Below are positions 1 through 5,541 of a stretch of 6,556 nt of DNA, piece after piece. The DNA comes from Desulfurococcales archaeon. GTDB lineage: Archaea; Thermoproteota; Thermoprotei_A; Sulfolobales; Desulfurococcaceae. The stretch spans positions 1 to 6,556 of the forward strand of contig JAMOPC010000471.1 in NCBI GenBank assembly GCA_027064845.1, in the 5' to 3' direction. Under the pieces are notes generated by a model. It worked only from the letters and a program-made list of their open reading frames with translations, was not told where the DNA came from and did no database searches. A program made the position numbers and the translations under genes. Position 1 is the first letter of the stretch, and each line of letters begins with the position of its first letter.

Positions 1-59
1 GGAGTGAACTCTAGGTTCGGGACTCCTGTTATTCTATCATTAATTATTTTATACACCAT
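1..59 (-). CDS. 5' end of an unrecognised gene, cut by the window edge
   Basis: An ATG at 59-57 on the minus strand opens a frame that stays open to base 1 and gives 19 codons, MVYKIINDRITGVPNLEFT. A purine-rich GAGGGG at 72-67 sits 7 bases upstream, a good archaeal Shine-Dalgarno position. The gene starts 20 bases after the stop of the nucleotidyltransferase on the same strand, so the two are probably co-transcribed. An ATG 5 bases further upstream (64-62) is in another frame and stops after six codons. Nineteen residues are too few to name a family. The run DRITGVPNL faintly recalls the start of RecA/KaiC-type ATPases, but I do not claim that. Confidence 0.5.
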   Translation of the reverse strand, partial: MVYKIINDRITGVPNLEFT

Positions 60-66
60 ACCATGC

Positions 67-72
67 CCCCTC
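67..72 (-). promoter_or_regulatory. Ribosome binding site of the partial gene
   Basis: GAGGGG on the minus strand lies 7 bases before the ATG at 59-57. It decides for that ATG over the one at 64-62, which is too close and leads to a stop at once. Confidence 0.45.
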
Positions 73-79
73 ACATTAT

Positions 80-1204
80 TTATACTTGTAGAACTGGTTC
101 TATGATTTTTCCATAAACCATTGTATTAGATGGGACATTGACATTTGATCCTATTATGGATGATAATATCTTACACCCACTATTAATAATGACATTATCC
201 ATTAAGATTGATTCCATGATTTCACTATTATGAACCACTACATGCTCCCATAAAATACTATATGATAACCTAGAATTCCTTACCTCACTACCTTTTTCAA
301 TAGATACATACGGTCCTACAACAGATTTTTCATCTATGAAGGAATTAGGCCCAATATATACTGGTGGAATAATTTTTCCCTCGACAACGGTGTTTTCACC
401 AATATATACTCCCTTCCTGATCATTTTTCCCAGTGGATAGTATCCATCTACTTTGCCTTCGAGAACATCATATACTACCTTCACATAGTTCTCGGGTCTT
501 CCAAGATCTTCCCAATAAGTATAAGGAGACATTATCCAACCATATACATTGTATCCTTGCTCGATCAAATAGGGGAAAACATGTTTACCCCAATCCATTA
601 GAGACGGATACTCATGTATAATTTTCAAGACATCATTACTAATAATATAAAATCCTGTATTTACTAAGTTAGATGAAAATCTTGAAGAAACTCTGCTAAA
701 AGCCAGACTTATAACATAGAGTTCTATAGAAGCAGGTTTTTCAACGAAATGTTTTATTCTACCATTTTCATCAATTATAACTACTCCATAGTGTAATGGG
801 TTATCAACTTCTTTTAATGCTATTGAGGCTATTCCACCGCGTTCTAAATGATACTTCATAAAAGCATTAAAATCAGCATTGCAGACAACATCTCCCATAG
901 ATATTAATATATTATCCTCATCTCCGAGAATATCTGATACTAGCCTAACAGCATCAGCAGTGTCCTTACTATCAGTAATCTTTACAATAACATCTTTTAC
1001 TCCTTGATAATAGTCTTCGATCATATGTCCCAAATACTTAGCTGGCAAGATAAACCTTGTATATCCATGTTTACGTAACCACTCAATAATCCTATCAACC
1101 AAAGGCTTACCAGCCAATGGGATCAATGGCTTGGGTCGTGTTAGAGTTAATGGACGAAGTCTCGAACCAATACCTCCAACAAGAACAATAGCAGTATAGC
1201 CCAA
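80..1204 (-). CDS. Sugar-phosphate nucleotidyltransferase with left-handed beta-helix tail (ManC/RmlA/GlmU-like)
   Basis: A cytoplasmic enzyme expected to join a sugar-1-phosphate and an NTP into an NDP-sugar, probably for glycan or glycolipid synthesis. The 374 residues hold an N-terminal Rossmann-like transferase domain: signature GGIGSRLRPLT at residues 10-20, KPL at 25-27, the metal-binding GD at 104-105, EKP at 155-157, NTG at 182-184 and WEDLGRPENY at 231-240. From about residue 262 follow hexapeptide-like repeats (VYIGENTVVEG, VYIGPNSFI, SYSILWEHVVV), the left-handed beta-helix of the GlmU/GMPP architecture. The usual AGG of the signature reads VGG. About 15 extra residues separate EKP and NTG. 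The start is TTG, chosen because GAGGTG lies 7 bases upstream and the signature begins right after it. The sequence does not settle the sugar or nucleotide (mannose/GTP, glucose/dTTP or UTP, GlcNAc/UTP). Confidence 0.9.
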   Translation of the reverse strand: MGYTAIVLVGGIGSRLRPLTLTRPKPLIPLAGKPLVDRIIEWLRKHGYTRFILPAKYLGHMIEDYYQGVKDVIVKITDSKDTADAVRLVSDILGDEDNILISMGDVVCNADFNAFMKYHLERGGIASIALKEVDNPLHYGVVIIDENGRIKHFVEKPASIELYVISLAFSRVSSRFSSNLVNTGFYIISNDVLKIIHEYPSLMDWGKHVFPYLIEQGYNVYGWIMSPYTYWEDLGRPENYVKVVYDVLEGKVDGYYPLGKMIRKGVYIGENTVVEGKIIPPVYIGPNSFIDEKSVVGPYVSIEKGSEVRNSRLSYSILWEHVVVHNSEIMESILMDNVIINSGCKILSSIIGSNVNVPSNTMVYGKIIEPVLQV

Positions 1205-1211
1205 AGCTGAA

Positions 1212-1217
1212 CACCTC
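1212..1217 (-). promoter_or_regulatory. Ribosome binding site GAGGTG of the nucleotidyltransferase
   Basis: On the minus strand GAGGTG lies 7 bases before the TTG at 1204-1202. It matches the archaeal 16S anti-Shine-Dalgarno complement and is the main reason to accept the TTG start. Confidence 0.75.
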
Positions 1218-1290
1218 TCCCTATCATATTCATTTTATCATTAATAGGTAATTAAGGAATAAAGAACAACAAGGAATAAGATAGATGATT

Positions 1291-1315
1291 TCATATATAA
1301 GGGTAAAACTTTATT
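1291..1315 (+). promoter_or_regulatory. Candidate TATA element(s) for srp54
   Basis: The divergent intergenic region holds two TATA-like stretches on the plus strand, CATATATAAG (1292-1301) and AAAACTTTATT (1306-1316). Either would place the transcription start roughly 25 bases further on, leaving a leader of about 50-70 bases before the ATG at 1393. Because TATATA is symmetric, the first could also serve the minus-strand gene. The minus-strand promoter itself is not clear. The whole stretch is AT-rich, so this call is weak. Confidence 0.35.
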
Positions 1316-1376
1316 CAGAAACATAGTATTAGAACAATAATATTGATTAATACATGTTTAAACACTATTCAGCTAC

Positions 1377-1381
1377 AGGTG
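1377..1381 (+). promoter_or_regulatory. Ribosome binding site AGGTG of srp54
   Basis: AGGTG lies 11 bases before the ATG at 1393, slightly long but usable, and only 2 bases before the in-frame ATG at 1384, which is too close. No such motif precedes the in-frame ATG at 1354. This supports 1393 as the start. Confidence 0.5.
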
Positions 1382-1392
1382 TTATGAATAAA

Positions 1393-2718
1393 ATGGTATT
1401 AGAAGGAATACGTAAAGCTTTATCGAAATTTTTAAGTGGAAAAGGAGATTATGAAAAAGCTGTTCGAGAATTCATTAAGGAGCTTCAAAAAGAACTTATT
1501 CGCTCAGATGTTAATGTTAGACTAGTTTTCGAGATCACCAAAAACATAAAGGAGAGAGCTCTAAAAGAGGAACCACCACCAGGAGTTACTAGACGAGAAT
1601 GGTTTACAACTATTGTTTACGAAGAATTAACAAAACTCTTTGGCGGGGAACAAAAACCATCTGTGAAACCTCCAAAGAAACCATGGATAATGCTACTGGT
1701 AGGCTTACAGGGTAGTGGTAAGACAACAACAGCTGCAAAACTTGCATACTATTATAAACTAGAGGGATACAAAGTAGGCTTAGTAACGGCCGACACATAT
1801 AGACCAGCAGCATATGATCAGTTAAAACAGCTCGGCGAGAAAATAGGAGTACCAGTTTATGGCGAGCCCCATAACAAGAACGCTGTCGAAATAGCGTGGA
1901 ATGGTGTAAAGAACTATATTGAGAGAGGATTCGACATAGTAATAGTTGATACTGCTGGACGACACCATAGAGAAGAAGACTTATTGAAAGAAATGAAAGA
2001 TATAGCTGCTAAGATAAACCCTGATGAAGTTGTATTAGTAATAGATGCAGCTATAGGTCAGCAAGCATATGAACTCGCGAAAAAATTCCATGAAGCCACA
2101 CCCATAGGGTCAATAATAATAACAAAACTAGATGGAACAGCAAAAGGTGGAGGAGCACTATCAGCAGTAGCAGCAACAGGTGCACGCATAAAATTCATCG
2201 GTACAGGAGAAAAAATAGACGAACTCGAAGTATTTCATCCACCAAGATTTGTTGCAAGAATACTTGGAATCGGCGACTTAGAAGGACTAGTTGAAAAAGT
2301 TAGAAGAATAAAGGTAGAGTTTACCGAGAAAGACGTACACGACTTCATAAGCGGTAAACTAAACATGAGACTAATATACAAACAACTAGTAAGCGTTAGA
2401 AAAATGGGTCCACTAAGGAAAATCCTCCAAATGATACCTGGTCTAGGACTAAAACTACCACTTGAGATCGAGGCCGAGAAAGCGGAGGAGAAAATACACA
2501 AATGGTTAGCGATCATAAACTCTATGACATACGAGGAACTAGATAAGCCAGAAATCATTGATAGAAGGAGGATTAGAAGAATAGCATTAGGTGCTGGAGT
2601 AAGGCCCGAAGATGTTAGAGAACTATTAAAACAATATGAGTTAATGAAAAAACTATCCAAGCAGATAAGGAAGAGGAAAGACCTGCTTGAAAGACTACAA
2701 CTCGGTCTTAGACCTTGA
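1393..2718 (+). CDS. srp54: Signal recognition particle 54 kDa GTPase, SRP54
   Basis: SRP54 binds signal sequences on ribosomes together with 7S RNA and docks with FtsY at the membrane. The 441 residues show the N domain helices (1-90), then the GTPase G domain: P-loop GLQGSGKTT at 104-112, DTYRPAA at 134-140, DTAGR at 186-190, TKLD at 244-247 and GTGE at 270-273. The methionine-containing M domain runs from about 296 to 436. It carries RKMGPLRKILQMIPG at 336-350 and the RNA-binding helix-turn-helix around NSMTYEELDKPEIIDRRR (376-393). I prefer the start at 1393 because archaeal SRP54 proteins usually begin like MVLEGIRKAL. Starting at 1354 would add 13 unconserved residues. Length is normal and nothing is missing. 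The TGA stop overlaps the TTG start of the next gene (TTGA), which suggests coupled translation. Confidence 0.97.
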   Translation: MVLEGIRKALSKFLSGKGDYEKAVREFIKELQKELIRSDVNVRLVFEITKNIKERALKEEPPPGVTRREWFTTIVYEELTKLFGGEQKPSVKPPKKPWIMLLVGLQGSGKTTTAAKLAYYYKLEGYKVGLVTADTYRPAAYDQLKQLGEKIGVPVYGEPHNKNAVEIAWNGVKNYIERGFDIVIVDTAGRHHREEDLLKEMKDIAAKINPDEVVLVIDAAIGQQAYELAKKFHEATPIGSIIITKLDGTAKGGGALSAVAATGARIKFIGTGEKIDELEVFHPPRFVARILGIGDLEGLVEKVRRIKVEFTEKDVHDFISGKLNMRLIYKQLVSVRKMGPLRKILQMIPGLGLKLPLEIEAEKAEEKIHKWLAIINSMTYEELDKPEIIDRRRIRRIALGAGVRPEDVRELLKQYELMKKLSKQIRKRKDLLERLQLGLRP

Positions 2719-3281
2719 ACTTTGTTCCTCTAAGAAACATATTCATTTATAGTAATAATCCCTGTAAAGAACTAGGTTTGACGAGCAAAGTACTCCTCTA
2801 TAGCTTTATAACGAGCCATGCAATACGCATAGATACGCGACTATATATTTATGATGCTGAGAACAATATCGTTTATTTCTTCGACGGATACGAACTAAGA
2901 CATCTATATGCTCAGGAAAAAAGTCTTCAAGGCTTTTCCAAGAAGATATTTTGCGAAAACAAACTATACCCAGGCGTCAAGATCCACTCATTAGCTATAA
3001 TTAAAACAATACTGCCTATACAAGACCTTTATATAATAATGAGAAAGACCGTAAGCGAGACGAGAATACATAGAACACTGAATAAGATTATAACAAGCAT
3101 AGGAATAATCGATACAGAAACCCTGTGCCTTTTCAACAATTATATATCTGGAGACATCATATCCCTCAGCACAGATTCCAAAGTAATATTTATCAATCAA
3201 GCACACTATATCCTAGACAACCACGTTGGGGGGTGGATTAGAAGATATGGAACAATCCAGAGAGCAGAACGCTTCAAATAA
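2715..3281 (+). CDS. Divergent TrmY/DUF358-like protein (SPOUT tRNA Psi54 N1-methyltransferase relative), possibly degenerate
   Basis: A 188-residue protein starting at a TTG that overlaps the srp54 stop; no early ATG exists in frame and no clear Shine-Dalgarno is seen, so translation is probably coupled. I recognise a resemblance to TrmY: RNIFIYSNN (7-15) like the first strand, SHAIRIDT (34-41) like the SHxIRxD motif, FDGYELRHL (56-64) like the DGxELRxL motif, and AQEKS (66-70) like PDExS. TrmY methylates N1 of pseudouridine 54 in tRNA using S-adenosylmethionine. The next gene encodes Pus10, which makes that pseudouridine, so context agrees. The FxxGDHxG knot loop near the end is poorly kept (FINQAHYI at 159-166 or ILDNHVGG at 166-173). 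The protein ends about 16 residues after the latter, without the usual C-terminal knot helix. The family call is from memory and moderate; activity is doubtful. Confidence 0.6.
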   Translation: MNFVPLRNIFIYSNNPCKELGLTSKVLLYSFITSHAIRIDTRLYIYDAENNIVYFFDGYELRHLYAQEKSLQGFSKKIFCENKLYPGVKIHSLAIIKTILPIQDLYIIMRKTVSETRIHRTLNKIITSIGIIDTETLCLFNNYISGDIISLSTDSKVIFINQAHYILDNHVGGWIRRYGTIQRAERFK

Positions 3282-4560
3282 CATAATTAGTAAAGCAAGG
3301 AAGGTTTTAACAAAATATCCTTTATGTGACCACTGTTTAGGTAGATTGTTTGCAAAACTAGGACTAGACCTTAGGAACGACGAGCGTGGAAAAGCAATAA
3401 AAACATTGCTCCAAATGATTCTTCACCAAGAGCTTCGAGAAGAAAAAATTAACAAAGAAGAGCTACGGAAATATGCTCTCAATGCCGGTGATCCTATTAC
3501 AAGGTTGTACCAGAAAATATTTGAAGAGAAGATAACTAGTCTAACCTGCTACATATGTAATAATAAGCTTTCACAAGAATATTTTGAAGAATTAGCAGAA
3601 AAAATAGCAAGCCTCCTCAACGAATATAATGCATATACCTTTATTCTCGGTGTCTCTGTTCCCCAAGAACTAGTACTCAGGGAGATAGAGGTTTCCAGCA
3701 TCATAGGTCTTGAAACAAGCGAGTCAATCAAGAATGAGATCAAGAGAGAAGTAGGAAAAATAATAAAATATAAGTATGGTTTTGAACCAGACTTCACATA
3801 CCCAGATGTAACAGCTATAATAGACTATGTAACAAATGAGATCAGATTAGTGGTTAATCCTATTCTCATTGAGGGAAGGTATTGGAAAAGAGGGAGAAAT
3901 ATTTCACATACGATCTGGGTTTCTAGAACAGGGACAAGGGAATACCCTTATAGCCTAGAGGAATTCTTCAATGATAGGCTAAAAGAAGTCTTCGAAGCGG
4001 AGAGAATAATACTTCATGCTTCTGGTAGAGAAGATGTTGATGCAAGAATGCTTGGAACAGGTAGACCCATGGTTTTAGAAATAAAGAACCCGAGGTTTAG
4101 ATATGTAGACTTAGACCTCGTGAACGAGCTCCTCAAATCGACTTTGATCGAAGCAGTTATTCATGGAAAATCATCAAGACTTAGGATCGAATATTTGAAG
4201 GGAGAGGGATCTAAGAAGAAGAAGGCATATAAGATACTTATTTATACAAAAGACCCCGTCACAAACGATGATCTAAGAAGACTCGAGGAATTCTTTAAGA
4301 ACCGAGTAGTTCATCAAAGAACACCTCTTAGAATTTTGAGGAGGAAAAAAGATACTCTACGTGTTAGGAGAGTATACTTAGTCAAAACCACGAAGATAAC
4401 AGATCATTTATTCGAAGCACTTGTTTATTGTGACGGCGGACTCTATGTTAAAGAACTTGTTCATGGTGACAATGAACGAACTATGCCTAACTTCTCAGAA
4501 GTCTTGAATACTAGGGCTACTCCGCTAGAGCTGGACGTAATAAGTGTTGAGACACTATAA
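3247..4560 (+). CDS. pus10: tRNA pseudouridine synthase Pus10 (Psi54/Psi55)
   Basis: Archaeal Pus10 isomerises U55, and in many species U54, of the tRNA T-loop. The 437 residues carry the zinc-binding cysteine pairs CDHC (27-30) and CYIC (101-104), a THUMP-like N-terminal part to about residue 200, and GRYWKRGRN (210-218). The catalytic motif GREDVDARMLGTGRP begins at 260, with catalytic Asp probably D263 (codon 4033-4035). The C-terminal signature GGLYVKELVHGD (397-408) continues into RTMPNFSEVL and ends in LDVISVE. All key residues are present, so the enzyme should be active. The ATG at 3247 is preferred; a TTG at 3226 would add seven residues. GGTG at 3232-3235 lies 11 bases upstream of the ATG. 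The gene overlaps the preceding one by 35 bases in a different frame, indicating one transcript. Confidence 0.95.
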   Translation: MEQSREQNASNNIISKARKVLTKYPLCDHCLGRLFAKLGLDLRNDERGKAIKTLLQMILHQELREEKINKEELRKYALNAGDPITRLYQKIFEEKITSLTCYICNNKLSQEYFEELAEKIASLLNEYNAYTFILGVSVPQELVLREIEVSSIIGLETSESIKNEIKREVGKIIKYKYGFEPDFTYPDVTAIIDYVTNEIRLVVNPILIEGRYWKRGRNISHTIWVSRTGTREYPYSLEEFFNDRLKEVFEAERIILHASGREDVDARMLGTGRPMVLEIKNPRFRYVDLDLVNELLKSTLIEAVIHGKSSRLRIEYLKGEGSKKKKAYKILIYTKDPVTNDDLRRLEEFFKNRVVHQRTPLRILRRKKDTLRVRRVYLVKTTKITDHLFEALVYCDGGLYVKELVHGDNERTMPNFSEVLNTRATPLELDVISVETL

Positions 4561-4582
4561 TATGCTTATTAATGGGTAGAGC

Positions 4583-4595
4583 AAAGTTTTATTTA
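4583..4595 (+). promoter_or_regulatory. Candidate BRE/TATA promoter of the eL21 gene
   Basis: The 119-base gap after pus10 contains GCAAAG followed by TTTTATTTA, a typical archaeal purine-rich BRE plus TATA arrangement. Transcription would begin near 4615-4620, giving a leader of about 60 bases. A second AT-rich box, GGTTTAAATTATTAAAG (from 4599), and TTTAAAATA (4640-4648) are alternatives. The gap suggests that eL21 can be transcribed apart from the srp54-pus10 unit. Confidence 0.45.
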
Positions 4596-4667
4596 TGGTT
4601 TAAATTATTAAAGACATAAAGTATCTCAGCCCCTACATGTTTAAAATACGTAGACAAGCAATATGAA

Positions 4668-4672
4668 GAGGT
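4668..4672 (+). promoter_or_regulatory. Ribosome binding site GAGGT of the eL21 gene
   Basis: GAGGT sits 7 bases before the ATG at 4680, a standard archaeal spacing. Confidence 0.65.
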
Positions 4673-4679
4673 ATAAGCA

Positions 4680-4979
4680 ATGGTAAAGGCCCCTAAAGGC
4701 TTCAGACATAGAACTAGGAAGGTTTTAAGGAAGCATATCAGGGAGAAAGGAGCTGTACCATCACTTAGTTTGTTAATGATAGAGTATAAGCCTGGTGATA
4801 AAGTCCATATCAAGATAAACCCAGCTATCCATAAGGGTATGCCTCATCGGAGATACCATGGTAAGACAGGCGTTGTCATTGGAAAACGTGGAAAAGCATA
4901 TATAGTAAGTGTGTATCTTGGCGATAAAGAGAAAATATTGTTCGTAAGACCAGAACACCTCAGACCTGCAAAAGCATGA
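4680..4979 (+). CDS. rpl21e: Large-subunit ribosomal protein eL21
   Basis: A 99-residue, strongly basic protein of the archaeal/eukaryotic 50S/60S subunit; length is normal for the family. The N-terminal MVKAPKGFRHRTRKVLRK (1-18) is the typical rRNA-binding tail. The SH3-like barrel follows: YKPGDKVHIKINPAIHKGMP (36-55), then the conserved RRYHGKTGVVIGKRGKAY (57-74) and a closing FVRPEHLRP (88-96). It starts at an ATG with a good ribosome binding site and ends 70 bases before rpo4. The adjacency of eL21, Rpo4 and DUF655 is a common archaeal arrangement. Confidence 0.97.
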   Translation: MVKAPKGFRHRTRKVLRKHIREKGAVPSLSLLMIEYKPGDKVHIKINPAIHKGMPHRRYHGKTGVVIGKRGKAYIVSVYLGDKEKILFVRPEHLRPAKA

Positions 4980-4995
4980 AGTCATACAAATACAT

Positions 4996-5013
4996 AACAT
5001 TATATATAATGTT
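4996..5013 (+). promoter_or_regulatory. Perfect 18-bp AT-rich palindrome overlapping a TATA-like box before rpo4
   Basis: AACATTATATATAATGTT reads the same on both strands. Its centre TATATATAA could itself be a TATA box, placing the start near 5030, about 20 bases before the rpo4 ATG. A second box, TTTATAAA (5013-5020), follows at once. The palindrome may be an operator for a dimeric regulator, a symmetric TATA element or chance; the sequence cannot decide. Confidence 0.45.
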
Positions 5014-5032
5014 TTATAAAACAACACATGTC

Positions 5033-5043
5033 AGGAGGAGTGA
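5033..5043 (+). promoter_or_regulatory. Strong ribosome binding site of rpo4
   Basis: AGGAGGAGTGA lies 6 bases before the ATG at 5050 and closely matches the archaeal 16S complement AGGAGGTGA with one base inserted. It is the strongest such site in the window. Confidence 0.75.
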
Positions 5044-5049
5044 CTTATT

Positions 5050-5415
5050 ATGGCAGAAGAACTAGATATTGAAATTTTAGAAGAAAAACACTTATCTAAT
5101 CCCGAAGCCTACAAGTTACTAAAGAAAGCAGTAGATCAGATCAGGGAAAAAGAGGGCTCAATATCTATACTGCTCTCTAAAACACTTCATTATTTATCAG
5201 AATTCTCAAAAATGGATCCAGAATCTGCTGAAGCTCTTAGAAAAGTTCTTGAAAAATATGATTTAAAAGAAGAAACTATTATCATGATCATAAATATTTG
5301 TCCCACAACACTTGATGAACTACGAACATTGTTTGAGTTAGAAGAAAAAATCATAGAAACAGACACGGCAAATGAGATCTTGGAAACTCTGAAATCTTAT
5401 TGTAAAAACAAATAA
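5050..5415 (+). CDS. rpo4: DNA-directed RNA polymerase subunit Rpo4 (RpoF)
   Basis: Rpo4 pairs with Rpo7 to form the stalk of archaeal RNA polymerase, the equivalent of eukaryotic Rpb4, which helps open promoters and binds emerging RNA. The 121 residues are all helical in appearance. The N-terminal part (1-50) contacts Rpo7 and includes NPEAYKLLKK (17-26). The C-terminal HRDC-like part carries KMDPESAEALRKVLEKYDL (54-72), the conserved ICPTTLDELRTLF (83-95) and a final helix ETDTANEILETLKSY (103-117). Length is slightly above the usual 110-115. The ATG start has a strong ribosome binding site. The gene sits between eL21 and DUF655, as in many archaea, and may have its own promoter in the 70-base gap. 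Confidence 0.95.
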   Translation: MAEELDIEILEEKHLSNPEAYKLLKKAVDQIREKEGSISILLSKTLHYLSEFSKMDPESAEALRKVLEKYDLKEETIIMIINICPTTLDELRTLFELEEKIIETDTANEILETLKSYCKNK

Positions 5416-5421
5416 AAAAGT

Positions 5422-5458
5422 AAAAGAGGTTTGGTTAAAACTCGTCTTTTCTAACCGA
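5422..5458 (+). other. Two mutually exclusive hairpins in the rpo4-DUF655 gap
   Basis: Just after the rpo4 stop, AAAAGA (5422-5427) can pair with TCTTTT (5445-5450), helped by GTTT/AAAC inside. Alternatively TTGGTTAAA (5431-5439) and the next A can pair with TTTCTAACCGA (5448-5458), with one bulged C and one G-U pair. The two folds share bases and cannot coexist. A T5 run follows at 5491-5495. It could be a termination, processing or attenuation element; archaeal terminators mostly depend on T runs, so the role is uncertain. Confidence 0.35.
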
Positions 5459-5480
5459 TTTGTTCAACATGAATTATAGT

Positions 5481-5495
5481 AATTAAAATATTTTT
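5481..5495 (+). promoter_or_regulatory. Candidate promoter box for DUF655-ksgA
   Basis: AATTAAAATATTTTT is the clearest TATA-like element in the 126-base gap. It would start transcription near 5513, just upstream of the ribosome binding site at 5529-5537. Another box, TAAATTATAC (5506-5515), would leave almost no leader. The same T run could instead act as a terminator for rpo4. Confidence 0.3.
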
Positions 5496-5528
5496 GACTA
5501 TACACTAAATTATACTAGGAAAGGTTAA

Positions 5529-5537
5529 GAGATGATC
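5529..5537 (+). promoter_or_regulatory. Ribosome binding site deciding the TTG start of DUF655
   Basis: GAGATGATC differs by one base from GAGGTGATC, the exact complement of the archaeal 16S 3' end. It ends 4 bases before the TTG at 5542 and supports that start; the next in-frame ATG comes only at codon 60. Confidence 0.6.
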
Positions 5538-5541
5538 TAAG

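Noticed and set aside
1..28. A tRNA T-arm-like stretch with GGTTCGGGACTCC near the left edge
   Set aside because: The loop would lack the conserved A58 and no acceptor or CCA-side pairing is visible; the stretch is better explained as the start of a minus-strand coding region.
1205..1392. The 188-base divergent gap as a site for a small RNA or repeat array
   Set aside because: It is plain AT-rich sequence with TATA-like words; I see no box motifs, stable hairpin or repeated units.
2235..2660. A 141-codon open frame on the minus strand inside srp54
   Set aside because: It is fully opposite a well-conserved gene, its product is serine/leucine/isoleucine-rich as expected from reverse reading of AT-rich codons, and it matches no family I know.
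4457..4479. Inverted repeat GTTCAT/ATGAAC inside the 3' part of pus10
   Set aside because: It lies within conserved coding sequence (LVHGDNERT) and is only six pairs long; no regulatory role is indicated.
1351..4645. The 12-base word TACATGTTTAAA occurs before srp54 (1351-1362) and before eL21 (4634-4645)
   Set aside because: About one 12-base repeat is expected by chance in an AT-rich window of this length; a shared regulatory site is possible but not supported.
3298..4730. Shared word AGGAAGGTTTTAA in pus10 (about 3298-3310) and eL21 (about 4717-4729)
   Set aside because: Both copies encode RKVL in the same frame in unrelated proteins; similar amino acids and codon use explain it.
4589..5027. 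Minus-strand open frames opposite eL21 and its flanking gaps
   Set aside because: Compositionally odd products, no ribosome binding site of note, and they cover a certain ribosomal protein gene; taken as shadows.
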